Source of the DNA: Mesorhizobium sp. NFR06
GTDB lineage: Bacteria; Pseudomonadota; Alphaproteobacteria; Rhizobiales; Rhizobiaceae
Length of the DNA: 64,000 bases
Reading direction: 5' to 3'
Assembly (NCBI RefSeq): GCF_900115245.1
Contig: NZ_FOVT01000009.1
Coordinates: forward strand, 169,214-233,213
Shown piece after piece: positions 26,822-36,906 of the stretch. The notes below the pieces were generated by a model that was given only the letters and a program-made list of their open reading frames with translations, was not told where the DNA came from and did not search any database. Both the position numbers and the translations under genes were made by a program. Position 1 is the first letter of the stretch, and every line of letters starts with the position of its first letter.

Positions 26822-27970
26822 ATGGAAGAACACATGCTAAATCGGAAGACATTAGAGAACGATTCCGAAATTGTGGAGGCACTGTCGTCTTGGGGAGCAA
26901 AATCGATTGCGGGCTTCGCTGCCTTTATTATTGAAAGAATGTACAGGGCAGAGGCCTCGAATGACGTTCATTCATTTGTTGAGCTCAGGAAGCATATAGA
27001 ATACTTCTCAAAAAAGGCTGGCGTTGACCTACTATCAATAATTGGTGGTTCAGATTTTAGAGTGGATAAGGCCGTTTTCCTTGATTTCTCAAGAAATTGC
27101 CTGGCTGTGTGTGGTGGAATAGAAAAATTTATTTGTAATCGTGAAGATATAAAGAGTGAATTGGATGATATAAAAGGTTCACTTGTAAGAATACAGACGC
27201 AGCTTTTAATAAATTCCTGGGTTGCGGAGACACCTCGCGAACAGCTTAGGGAGAGGATCCTTACGATTGGCTCACTACTATCCCCGATGGCTGTATCAGG
27301 TTTAGATAAGATAAGAATAGGTAGTCAGACAGACGGCGGATATGTAATGCTTGATGACTTCGCTGGGGTTGACGGTGCGTTGTCGCTTGGAATAAACGAC
27401 GACGACAGTTGGGACGTGGACATTGCAAGGCGAGATATTATTGTTCATCAATATGACAATACGATAGATAAATCACCAACTTCAAACGATAAGTTCACAT
27501 TCTTTAAGGAAGAAATATCATCGGGGAATTCGAGAGGAGTATCGATAGATGACGCGACCGATCGCATAGGTGGTAAAAAACTTGTCCTTAAATGCGACAT
27601 AGAAGGATCTGAGTGGGGAGCTTTTGCGTCGGTTGACAGTAACACGCTAAAAAAATTCTCTCAAATAGTTTGCGAGTTTCACGGTTTTGGCTCAATAAAT
27701 GATGAAAGATCCTATGTTATGATCGAAAAAGCCTTGACAAAATTGCATACAGTATTTGACGTAATTCATGTTCACGCAAATAATAGCGGTCCATGGATGA
27801 TTATCAGTGGGGTGCCGTTCCCAAGCGTTATTGAGATTACGTTTGCCAACCGGTTTATGTATAAAATAGAAGAATCAACTGAGATATTCCCAACAAAGCT
27901 CGACTATCCAAATGCTCCTAGTTTGCCAGAGTTCTATCTCGGAAATTTTCGGTACAGAAGAGCGCCATAA
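26822..27970 (+). CDS. FkbM-like methyltransferase, AT-rich gene
   Basis: A 382-residue protein. The C-terminal half has the FkbM pattern: a SAM-site-like LSLGINDDDSWD and the family motif LKCDIEGSEW. The first 140 residues are helical, unrelated to the methyltransferase core, and may be a partner-binding domain. Codon use differs sharply from neighbours (AAA, ATA and AGA are frequent); two 60-base rows I counted are 37% and 43% G+C. It is the only plus-strand gene here before the ABC genes. An in-frame ATG four codons later has a GGAAG ahead of it and may be the real start. Probably O-methylates a sugar. Confidence 0.72.
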   Translation: MEEHMLNRKTLENDSEIVEALSSWGAKSIAGFAAFIIERMYRAEASNDVHSFVELRKHIEYFSKKAGVDLLSIIGGSDFRVDKAVFLDFSRNCLAVCGGIEKFICNREDIKSELDDIKGSLVRIQTQLLINSWVAETPREQLRERILTIGSLLSPMAVSGLDKIRIGSQTDGGYVMLDDFAGVDGALSLGINDDDSWDVDIARRDIIVHQYDNTIDKSPTSNDKFTFFKEEISSGNSRGVSIDDATDRIGGKKLVLKCDIEGSEWGAFASVDSNTLKKFSQIVCEFHGFGSINDERSYVMIEKALTKLHTVFDVIHVHANNSGPWMIISGVPFPSVIEITFANRFMYKIEESTEIFPTKLDYPNAPSLPEFYLGNFRYRRAP

Positions 27971-28055
27971 GCTAGTGAGAGACTCTTTAGATGCTTAGCT
28001 CGGCGAGGGTCGACCAAGTGGCTTTTGACACGCGGCGAGAGTCGGACGGCGATCA

Positions 28056-28898
28056 TTACCGCTCCTGCAGCCGCTCGAAATAGTATCCGGTCGGTTGAAC
28101 CACTGTCCCTATGGCCCACTGTCTTAGGCCAGGTCCGTGCGAGGCGATGGCATAGCCGGCCGCCAACAGTTGCTCCAACAGCACCGCCGGTCGCCCGCCA
28201 CCAGCTTCAATCATAGGCGGATGCATTTCAACATACCCTCGCTTGACGCCGCTTTGGACAATCGAATCGCCTAGTTCGTGCTCGGCGCCCTCGATATCAA
28301 TCTTAGCGAAAGTTGGTCCTGCGCTAATGAAAGCCTCTAGAGGCTCTATTTGCAGGTCGATCTGCGGGACTTCTTCGGCGCTTCGGACATTGACAGTCGT
28401 TGATGAAAGCACTGGCGCTCTGATCGTCTTCCGTTCCGGACCAATGCCGACTGCATGGACCGTGACGTTGGAGAGGCTGTTTAATCTCGTTTGGGTGCGC
28501 GTGGATGCCGCGTTCCAAGGATAAGGATCAAAGGCGTGGACATGACCGCGCAGTGCGCGAAGGGCAAACCATGTAGTTAGATAACCCGCGTTGCAGCCTA
28601 AGTCGAAGACCACGTCGTTCGGGCAAACGAAGTTCGTTGAGTCCATCTGTATGAGGGACCATTCCTTCAATCCCGCTGGATACCAGTTCTTAGATTCTCG
28701 ATGAAATGTGACGAAACGAAAGTGGTGCCCTGCCTGCTCATGTTCGACTACTTCAGGATCGACCCGAGAATAGGATCCAAGCATCGGCGCATACTTTTCA
28801 ATCCGGTCGAGTTCCCGCATGAAGTCGTCGACAATTTGCTCGTCCATTACGCGCATATTACTGCCCCAGAATTGAGTGGGTTGGTTCGTAGCACTCAT
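28056..28898 (-). CDS. FkbM family methyltransferase
   Basis: A 280-residue SAM-dependent methyltransferase. Motif I VVFDLGCNAGYLTTW holds DLGCNAG at residues 99-105, an acidic loop AFDPYPWN ends strand 2, and the FkbM signature FAKIDIEGAEHEL follows near residue 200. These enzymes O-methylate sugar hydroxyls in surface glycans and antibiotics. It is divergent from the wzm gene. Base composition is intermediate, as in the rest of this block. Confidence 0.82.
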   Translation of the reverse strand: MSATNQPTQFWGSNMRVMDEQIVDDFMRELDRIEKYAPMLGSYSRVDPEVVEHEQAGHHFRFVTFHRESKNWYPAGLKEWSLIQMDSTNFVCPNDVVFDLGCNAGYLTTWFALRALRGHVHAFDPYPWNAASTRTQTRLNSLSNVTVHAVGIGPERKTIRAPVLSSTTVNVRSAEEVPQIDLQIEPLEAFISAGPTFAKIDIEGAEHELGDSIVQSGVKRGYVEMHPPMIEAGGGRPAVLLEQLLAAGYAIASHGPGLRQWAIGTVVQPTGYYFERLQER

Positions 28899-29076
28899 TT
28901 CCCTCCATCCGCAACGAGCCAGCGTCAGGCCATGGGCGAACGCCGATCTCTTTCGTGCAACTGCCCAACTCGCGCCGTATTGAGCGGTGATATGCTGGCT
29001 CGACTCACCATCTGAACGTACCTATAGGTACGACCGCAAACGGCGCGCTGCTAGGAACACAAATTTGGATGTAGGA

Positions 29077-29898
29077 ATGTCTCGGGCTAGCAGGCCAGGA
29101 AAATCATTCTCTGAAGCGGTATTGGGTGGTACTGGCGATCTTCGTGGCGCTTGGTCACGAAGACAGACCGCGCTGTACTTCGCATGGACAGACACCGTTG
29201 CGCGATACCGAAGGAGCGTGCTCGGCCCGTTGTGGTTGGTCCTGGGGACTGCGGTTGGTGTCGTCGGACTAGGTCTGGTCTGGAGTGTCCTTTTGGAGAT
29301 GCCTGTCCAGCGCTTTGTGCCAATGCTCACGGTAGGACTTATAACTTGGCAATTTATTGCTGGCACGATCACGGAGGCCAGCGGCGTTTTTCAGCGAAAC
29401 GCTGCCACTCTGACAAGTATCTATGCGCCCCGTTTTTCATTTTCGAGCGAGCTGCTTTTGAGGCAACTTGTAATGCTCGGCCACAACACGATTGTTCTGG
29501 CAGCTGTTTGGATCATAATCCCCTCTCACTGGAGTTGGACAATGCTACTCGCATTGCCGGCTCTTGTCCTCGTTGTCGGCAACTTATTTGCGGCAGCACA
29601 AGTCATAGGCTTCATAGGGGCGAGGTATCGAGACGTTGAGCCGCTGGTGGCCGCTATCATGCCAATGTTATTTTTCCTGACGCCTGTTCTCTATGAGTCC
29701 AGGCAGTTGGGTCCTATAAAGGAAGTGATGCTTTTCAATCCCTTAGCCCACTGGATAACCATTATCAGGGATCCGATGATGGGCGATGTCCCGAGTCTCA
29801 TAAGCTATTTGGTTGTCGTCGGTACTGGAATCGCACTCTGGATCGCCGCTCTTTGGATAACCGGCGCCAAGGGCGCACGCTTGCCGTATTGGATGTGA
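29077..29898 (+). CDS. wzm: Polysaccharide ABC exporter permease (Wzm-like)
   Basis: A 273-residue membrane protein with six predicted helices, typical of the ABC-2 permeases that export O-antigen or capsule chains. The N-terminal amphipathic segment YRRSVLGPLWLVLG and the internal motif ARYRDVEPLVAAIMPMLFFLTPVLY are characteristic. The ATG at 29077 is chosen because an upstream extension lacks homology. Its stop overlaps the ATPase start (TGATG), so the two are translationally coupled. Confidence 0.9.
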   Translation: MSRASRPGKSFSEAVLGGTGDLRGAWSRRQTALYFAWTDTVARYRRSVLGPLWLVLGTAVGVVGLGLVWSVLLEMPVQRFVPMLTVGLITWQFIAGTITEASGVFQRNAATLTSIYAPRFSFSSELLLRQLVMLGHNTIVLAAVWIIIPSHWSWTMLLALPALVLVVGNLFAAAQVIGFIGARYRDVEPLVAAIMPMLFFLTPVLYESRQLGPIKEVMLFNPLAHWITIIRDPMMGDVPSLISYLVVVGTGIALWIAALWITGAKGARLPYWM

Positions 29899-30599
29899 TG
29901 GCTGAAGTCTTACTTGAAAATGTGACGGTCAGGTACCCAATCTATGGTGTGGGTGCGACGTCCCTTCGAAATCAGTTGATCAACGTCGGCACTGGAGGTC
30001 TGCTGTCCCGAGAGGGGCGAACGACCGTCGAGGTGACTGCTCTTAGGGATGTTTCACTTAGGCTGACGAACGGAGACCGGCTCGGACTCGTCGGACACAA
30101 CGGGTCCGGTAAGACGACACTGCTCAAGACAATTGCCCGAATTTTCGAGCCTACCCTGGGGAAAATCACAGTTACCGGGCGTATAGCAACTGTCTTCGGC
30201 CTCGGTACGGGCGCGCTACCTGATTTGAGTGGCTATGAAAACATTCGTCGTATGTCCATGCTCCTCGGAGCCACCTTCGAGGAAGCAGAAGCATCGATAC
30301 CAGACATTGAGGCTTTCACGGAGCTGGGCAATTTTTTGAATGTTCCGATTAGGACTTATTCCGCAGGCATGACCACCCGCTTGCTTTTTGCTGTCGCAAC
30401 GGCCGTTCACCCGGAGGTGCTGGTTGTCGACGAAGTGTTTGGGGCCGGCGATGTCGGATTCCAAACCAAGGCACGAAAGAGAATGGCCGAGTTCGTTGAG
30501 CGGGCGAGCATCGTAATACTAGCATCCCATTCGAGCGATATTCTTGATCAGTTCTGCAACCGCAGAATCATGCTTGAGCATGGCCAGATAGTGGGGTAA
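29898..30599 (+). CDS. wzt: Polysaccharide ABC exporter ATPase (Wzt-like, short form)
   Basis: A 233-residue ABC ATPase with Walker A GHNGSGKT (66-73), signature YSAGMTTRL in place of LSGGQ, Walker B VLVVDEVFGAGD and switch histidine in ASHS. This is the Wzt/KpsT branch that powers export of finished polysaccharide. It lacks the C-terminal carbohydrate-binding domain found in long Wzt proteins that recognise a capped chain end, so export here is probably not cap-dependent. It starts one base inside the wzm stop. Confidence 0.9.
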   Translation: MAEVLLENVTVRYPIYGVGATSLRNQLINVGTGGLLSREGRTTVEVTALRDVSLRLTNGDRLGLVGHNGSGKTTLLKTIARIFEPTLGKITVTGRIATVFGLGTGALPDLSGYENIRRMSMLLGATFEEAEASIPDIEAFTELGNFLNVPIRTYSAGMTTRLLFAVATAVHPEVLVVDEVFGAGDVGFQTKARKRMAEFVERASIVILASHSSDILDQFCNRRIMLEHGQIVG

Positions 30600-30626
30600 G
30601 TTGGGAAGCAGGCCTTCAGAGCGACA

Positions 30627-31871
30627 CTAGTTTTGTTGCGTACACTTGGCCGCCTCAACATACATCTGCGCCCGCACTTCGACGGTTACAGTATCAGCAT
30701 AGCGCGCCCGTGCTTGTGCGCGCATAGGCAGCATTGCGTCTTGGCGGTATATTTTCTGCGCCAATTCGAGGTGGTTGCCTATCTCGAAAAAGCTGAGGGC
30801 GTCTTTGGCGTATTTTCCTAGTTCACGAAACGCACCGGTTCTGGTGCAATAGATAGGACGCTTCAAATCGAGTGCTTGTGAGGCTGGGCCGGACGATGTC
30901 TGGCCGACTTCCTCGTAAGGCAGAAGAATAGCGTCGCAGCCCACCATAAGCTCGGCGAAGGTGCGATTATCGACTGCGCCGGCAAAGTGAACGCGCTTTA
31001 GCAATGCGGAGCGCTTGGCATCGGCTCCATCTCGTTCTCCGGCGTTAAAAGTTGGCTCGAGAAGCTTGGCTATGTCTTGGATAGGGGGCTGCTCGCTAGT
31101 CGCATGCACCACCGTTTCAGGGTGAAGACCTCCTACAATGAGAATATGATAGTCTACCGGCAGGTGGTCGAGCGCGCGCAAGGCGACTTTAGTACCCTTA
31201 ATTCCACCAAGAAATCCGAAGACGCCGAGCACCTTCTGCCCGGATGTTCCATATATATCGTCCAACTTTTGGCGATAATGCTCGTGATCGAACTCTGCCT
31301 TCTCCGCTCGCGTAAAATAGGACAGTGGCATGTCAAAAATGCGCTCCGGATCGACGCCCAGAAGCGTAAGACGAGTTTTTTCGCGGCGAGTCTGGACGAT
31401 ATGGGCGAACTTTTTCTGGTTTGATCGAATTGCTCGCAATAATCGACGAAAAACAGTTTGGCCATAAGTGTGCCTTGCCAAATGCACTAGAGACCGAAGG
31501 CTTTTCGGGAGCGATGGGGGAGGTGTGGGTACAGTATGATAAGTAATAACTATCCGTTTGCTGACTTCAATTATTGATTTCAGTGTCGCCCATATCTGCC
31601 TCTGAGAGCGGCCGAACAGCCCGGGCTCAAGTTCTATCACCACAACGTCTGCCTTTGAGATTACGGCCAGCGATTCTGCTAGCGCACTTTGCGCCATAGA
31701 ATGAGCCATCGGCCCCGACGATCGCAGCAGGTCAACGGGCAGAGGGGCTATCGAAAGATTACCGCCTAGCAATTCGCGTAGCGGACCTTCAAGGTGTTCT
31801 ACATATTGGGCGATGCCGCAGTCACGCTGGTAACTTGAGATGATCGCAAGTTTCACGAGGAAAAATCCCAT
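30627..31871 (-). CDS. Glycosyltransferase, GT4-like
   Basis: A 414-residue protein with the N-terminal SSYQRDCGIAQYVEHL pattern (CGIA-Y) common to a group of rhizobial GT4 enzymes, and a C-terminal donor region around CDAILLPYEEVGQTSSGPASQAL. The E-x7-E motif is degenerate, so activity is less certain. ATG 31871 is used; a GTG five codons later is possible. It is the last gene of the minus-strand manB-manC-gmd-rmd unit, 23 bp after rmd, and may add the rhamnose made by that unit. Confidence 0.75.
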   Translation of the reverse strand: MGFFLVKLAIISSYQRDCGIAQYVEHLEGPLRELLGGNLSIAPLPVDLLRSSGPMAHSMAQSALAESLAVISKADVVVIELEPGLFGRSQRQIWATLKSIIEVSKRIVITYHTVPTPPPSLPKSLRSLVHLARHTYGQTVFRRLLRAIRSNQKKFAHIVQTRREKTRLTLLGVDPERIFDMPLSYFTRAEKAEFDHEHYRQKLDDIYGTSGQKVLGVFGFLGGIKGTKVALRALDHLPVDYHILIVGGLHPETVVHATSEQPPIQDIAKLLEPTFNAGERDGADAKRSALLKRVHFAGAVDNRTFAELMVGCDAILLPYEEVGQTSSGPASQALDLKRPIYCTRTGAFRELGKYAKDALSFFEIGNHLELAQKIYRQDAMLPMRAQARARYADTVTVEVRAQMYVEAAKCTQQN

Positions 31872-31894
31872 ACAATTGGCTTAGCGAAGGTAGT

Positions 31895-32851
31895 TCATTG
31901 CCTGCTGCATATCCGACGCCAATATTCTAAAACATCGGCTATTGTTTGCTCGAATGGCACCAAAGGTGTCCAGTTCAGCCTTTCGCGCGCTTTTGATGCA
32001 TCGCCGCAGGCGACGGGGATCTCGTTCGAACGGAGCCTTTGCGTGTCCGTGCGGACTTCGATGTCGATGCCGGACTGTGCAATAAGTGCGTCCAGGACAT
32101 CTCGAATTCTGCGCGGCCGCCCGGACGCGATGTTGTAGACACAATCAGGCCCGGTCTCAGAGTCTTGGATCGCGGCGATCGCATAGGCGCGCACGACGTC
32201 GCGAACGTCGAGGAAGTCGCGTTCGGCTTCGAGGTTTCCGACATGAATGACCGGCTCGCCCTTGCCCGACCGGATTTCCGCGACCTGGCGGGCGAAATCT
32301 GAGACCACATAGGTGTTGGATTGGCCTGGGCCGGTGTGGTTGAATGGCCGAAAGCGAATGGCGCGCAAGCCATCATAGGACATCTGACCGATCATAAGGT
32401 CCGCGGCAGCTTTGGTGGCGCCGTAGACGTTCACCGGCCGGAGCGGTGCGTTTTCCGTCACAGGAGCAGTCGCGCTTTTGAACGAGGCCCCATAGGCCTC
32501 CGAGCTGCCAACGTATACGAACCTGGCCTCCGGAGCATGGCGCATCACCGATTCGGCCAGGTTCATCGTTCCCGTTACATTCACGTCCCAGGCATGCCGT
32601 GGCGCGTTGCGTGCATCGGAAGGAGCGGCGACCGCGGCCAAATGGACAAGCGCGGTAGGTTGGATTTCGCGAACGGCATCATCGATCGCCTCCCGGTCCC
32701 GCAAATCGATTGGGTTTCGCCGCCCTTCGCCATTGCCGAGCGCGAACACCTTGCAGCCAGCGTGCTCCCGCTCCAGCAGCTGCAACAGTGCCGTGCCGAC
32801 AAACCCACTGGCCCCGGTTATCAAGATGCGATGCGTCAACGTACTGACCAT
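31895..32851 (-). CDS. rmd: GDP-4-keto-6-deoxymannose reductase (Rmd-like SDR)
   Basis: A 318-residue extended SDR with TGASGFVGTALL near the N-terminus, YVGSSEAYG, and the catalytic pair in VYGATK. Family and position right after gmd suggest reduction of GDP-4-keto-6-deoxy-mannose to GDP-D-rhamnose; the related 6-deoxytalose reductase cannot be excluded. The ATG at 32851 gives a normal SDR start; the frame also runs open through gmd, which is a codon-bias artefact. It lies 20 bp after gmd. Confidence 0.82.
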   Translation of the reverse strand: MVSTLTHRILITGASGFVGTALLQLLEREHAGCKVFALGNGEGRRNPIDLRDREAIDDAVREIQPTALVHLAAVAAPSDARNAPRHAWDVNVTGTMNLAESVMRHAPEARFVYVGSSEAYGASFKSATAPVTENAPLRPVNVYGATKAAADLMIGQMSYDGLRAIRFRPFNHTGPGQSNTYVVSDFARQVAEIRSGKGEPVIHVGNLEAERDFLDVRDVVRAYAIAAIQDSETGPDCVYNIASGRPRRIRDVLDALIAQSGIDIEVRTDTQRLRSNEIPVACGDASKARERLNWTPLVPFEQTIADVLEYWRRICSRQ

Positions 32852-32871
32852 GTTGGCAAAAGGGCTTCCGA

Positions 32872-33870
<999 letters not shown>

Positions 33871-33946
33871 TCAGTATGTTTTGATAATGTCTCCCCAAGC
33901 CCTGCTTCTGTGCTTGCCCGCCCCAGCCATGCGGACCAATGAACCG

Positions 33947-35362
33947 CTATGCGCGACCATATACGTCGTCGAAGCGCACGATGTCATCCTCGCCGAGATA
34001 GTCGCCGCTCTGAACCTCGATGATCACCAGGTCGATCTTGCCCGGGTTTTCCAGCCGGTGCCTGTGGCCGCAAGGAATGTAGGTCGACTGGTTTGTCGCC
34101 AGGAACAGTTCCTGGTCGCCATTGACAACCTTCGCCGTACCGCTGACCACGACCCAGTGCTCCGAACGATGGTGGTGCATCTGCAGGCTGAGCCGCCGCC
34201 CGGGCTTGACTTCGATGCGCTTGATCTTGAAGCGGTCGCCTTCCTCCAGAACCGTGTAGGTGCCCCATGGCCGGTGCACGGTCGAGTGAAGCAGATGCGC
34301 CTCATGCCCCGAAGCCTTCAGCCCTTCGAACAGTTTCTTGACGTCCTGGACCCGGTCGCGGGATGCCACCAGCAACGCGTCCGGCGAATCCACGATCACC
34401 AGGTCGCTGACGCCGACGGTGCCGATGACGCGCTTGTCCGAGCTGATGTAGCTGCCGGCCGTGTCGACCGTGTGGACGTCCCCGCGTATCCTGTTCCCGC
34501 GGCCGTCCGCCGGGGTCAGTTCCGCCATCGCATTCCACGACCCGATGTCGTTCCACTCCATCTCGCAGGGAACCACCGCAAGGTTGCGCGTCTTCTCCAT
34601 CACCGCGTGATCGAGCGAGATGCGGGGCGCCAGCGCGAAATGCTCAGGCGAAAGATCGATCCTGTCGGTATCCCCATTGTTGTTGAACTGGCCGTGCTCA
34701 TAGCTTGCTGCAACCGCCTCGAGAACGGCTGGACAGTGCGCGGCCATGGCATCGAGCATGGTCCGCGCCTTGAAGCAGAAGATGCCGGCGTTCCAGAAGA
34801 AACGCCCCGATGCCAGGTAAGCCTTGGCCGTGTCGAGGTTCGGCTTCTCCACGAAACGGATGACCTTCTCGCCATCGGCCTCGATATAGCCGAAGGCGGT
34901 GTCCGGACGGCTGGGCCTTATGCCAAGAGTGGCGATCAGCCCCTGCCGCGCATGCTCGATGGCCCGGTCCATGACGTTCGTGAAGGCGGGTAGGTCGCCG
35001 ATCATATGGTCCGCCGGGAAAACGCACAGAATTGCGTCCGGACCCTGCGTTGCGTTGGCATGGATGACGGCCGCGGCAACCGCGGCGGCGGTGTCCCGCC
35101 CTTCCGGTTCGAGCAGGAAAGTATGCGGCGGAACCGCCGGAGAAAGTTCGTCGAAGTCGTCTTTTGTCAGGAAAAGATGATCCTTCGACGTTACCGCGAC
35201 GAGCGCCGCGACGTCCTTCAGCGAGGCCGCCCGCAGCACGGTGTGCTGGATCAGCGAGCGCCCATCCGCAACCTTGAGGAAGGGTTTCGGGTGCGATTGC
35301 CTGGACGCCGGCCACAGCCGCGACCCGGCGCCACCGCTGATGATGACGGGAACCACTTTCAT
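33947..35362 (-). CDS. manC: Mannose-1-phosphate guanylyltransferase / mannose-6-phosphate isomerase
   Basis: A 471-residue bifunctional enzyme. The N-terminal nucleotidyltransferase begins PVIISGGAGSRLWPASR and holds the signature FVEKPNLDTAKAY. The C-terminal 110 residues are a cupin-type type II isomerase (VKPGRRLSLQMHHHRSEHW). It makes GDP-mannose from mannose-1-phosphate and can interconvert fructose-6-P and mannose-6-P. Its start overlaps the stop of the phosphomannomutase gene by four bases (ATGA), so expression is coupled. Confidence 0.95.
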   Translation of the reverse strand: MKVVPVIISGGAGSRLWPASRQSHPKPFLKVADGRSLIQHTVLRAASLKDVAALVAVTSKDHLFLTKDDFDELSPAVPPHTFLLEPEGRDTAAAVAAAVIHANATQGPDAILCVFPADHMIGDLPAFTNVMDRAIEHARQGLIATLGIRPSRPDTAFGYIEADGEKVIRFVEKPNLDTAKAYLASGRFFWNAGIFCFKARTMLDAMAAHCPAVLEAVAASYEHGQFNNNGDTDRIDLSPEHFALAPRISLDHAVMEKTRNLAVVPCEMEWNDIGSWNAMAELTPADGRGNRIRGDVHTVDTAGSYISSDKRVIGTVGVSDLVIVDSPDALLVASRDRVQDVKKLFEGLKASGHEAHLLHSTVHRPWGTYTVLEEGDRFKIKRIEVKPGRRLSLQMHHHRSEHWVVVSGTAKVVNGDQELFLATNQSTYIPCGHRHRLENPGKIDLVIIEVQSGDYLGEDDIVRFDDVYGRA

Positions 35363-36786
35363 TCAACGACCTCTCGCTCGTCTGCCAGTCCGGTGTCCCG
35401 CGCCCGTTCGAGGGCTATTGCCACAATTTCGGTTGCCCTGTCATGGCTGCCAGCCTCGGCGTAGCAACGAAATTCGGGAGCGTTGCCGGAAGGCCGCAGA
35501 TGGATGATCTCGCCGCTGGTCATTCGCGCCCTGAGGCCGTCTGTCTCATCAACGTCCGCGACGGCGCCGAAGGGCGCAAGGAATTTCTGCAATGTGTCGC
35601 GGTCGGTGAGCTTGCGCATCAGGCCGTGCGATTTCTCGACCGGGAAGTTTTCGAGCCGCTCGCTGGCGCAGACCGGAAGGTTCCAGGTTTCGCGCAGGCT
35701 GGACAGCGATCTTCCCGTCGATGCGACCGTGCCCAGCACCGCCAGGATCGGCAGAAACGAATCCCGCGTCGGCAGCGCCGACAATGTCTTGCCGTTCAAA
35801 AGGCAGTCCGATCCGAGCAGCACCCCGCCATTGGCCTCGAAGCCGACAACGATGCCACCTGCCTGCCGCGCGGCCTCCATTCCTTCTATGACGAAAGGCG
35901 ATCCAACCTTCGTTCTCTTGACGCTGAATCCGAAAGCCTCGGAGATGCCCGAGTTGGAGGTGACCGGCGTCACCACGACGTCGGCGCGCACAAACAGGGC
36001 CGTGGCCAGCCCGATCAGGTCGCCGCGAAACAGCTCGCCGTTTTCGTCGATGACGAGAGGGCGGTCGGCATCGGCATCCGTCGACAACACGGCGTCGAAA
36101 TCGAACTCGCGCACCCAGTCTTTCGCCTTCGCCATGGTTTCCTGGCCGACCGCCTCCGTGTCGACCGGCACGAAGGTTTCTGTCTTCCCGACGGGGATAA
36201 CGTCGGCGCCATAGGATCGCAGCGCCTCGACCAGCGGCTCCGCCGCCACGGAACTGTGCTGGTAGACGCCGAGCCTCAGCCCGGAAAGGGCGCGCGGCGG
36301 AAGAATGGAGCCGACCCGGTCCCGAAAGGCCGCGAGCGCCTGTTCATGGCCGGCCTGCCAATCCGCACGGGCCGGCGGCCAGGGATATCGGGGCGACAGT
36401 TCATCGACATAAAAGGTGATCGCGGCTTCATCGGCCTTGTCGATCTCGCCCTTCGGCGCATAGAACTTGATGCCGTTGCGGTCGGCCGGAATATGCGATC
36501 CGGTCACCATCAGGGCCGCGGCGCCGTGCTGGCGGGCGTAAAAGGCAAGCGCGGGTGTCGGGATAGGACCGCAATCGACCGGCTGGAAGCCGGCTGCGGC
36601 CACTGCGGCCATGCAATCCTCGGCAATCCTCTGACTGCTGTCGCGCAAGTCGCGCCCGACGAAGATCTTGCCTTGCTCAAATCCGGTCGCCCGCAAGCGC
36701 CGGGCAAAACCCTCGCTGTAAAGTCCGCTTGGCCTTCCAACCAATTCGGAAGCCAAACCTCGAACGCCGCTTGACCCGAATTTCAT
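35359..36786 (-). CDS. manB: Phosphomannomutase
   Basis: A 475-residue alpha-D-phosphohexomutase converting mannose-6-P to mannose-1-P. The phosphoserine loop is TGSHIP at residues 95-100 (S97), a mild variant of TASHNP. The metal loop DADADRPL and the substrate-binding GFEANGGVLLGS are present. It is the first gene of the GDP-rhamnose unit. In rhizobia such enzymes may also use glucose phosphates. Confidence 0.9.
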   Translation of the reverse strand: MKFGSSGVRGLASELVGRPSGLYSEGFARRLRATGFEQGKIFVGRDLRDSSQRIAEDCMAAVAAAGFQPVDCGPIPTPALAFYARQHGAAALMVTGSHIPADRNGIKFYAPKGEIDKADEAAITFYVDELSPRYPWPPARADWQAGHEQALAAFRDRVGSILPPRALSGLRLGVYQHSSVAAEPLVEALRSYGADVIPVGKTETFVPVDTEAVGQETMAKAKDWVREFDFDAVLSTDADADRPLVIDENGELFRGDLIGLATALFVRADVVVTPVTSNSGISEAFGFSVKRTKVGSPFVIEGMEAARQAGGIVVGFEANGGVLLGSDCLLNGKTLSALPTRDSFLPILAVLGTVASTGRSLSSLRETWNLPVCASERLENFPVEKSHGLMRKLTDRDTLQKFLAPFGAVADVDETDGLRARMTSGEIIHLRPSGNAPEFRCYAEAGSHDRATEIVAIALERARDTGLADEREVVE

Positions 36787-36876
36787 CAGTCTGCTTTGCC
36801 GTTGGAAGATCGCCGCTACTTATTGGAGTGAGCCCGACTGTCAACAGCAAAAAAATACCTCGAAATCCGCGTCTTT

Positions 36877-36906
36877 TCTAATATCCCCAGATCTAATATC
36901 CCCAGA
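36877..36906. repeat. 15-bp perfect tandem duplication at a gene end
   Basis: Two adjoining copies of TCTAATATCCCCAGA at 36877-36891 and 36892-36906. The inner copy covers the last codons and stop of the VOC gene; the outer copy repeats them downstream, so the same WGY-stop triplet series appears twice in frame. Confidence 0.9.
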
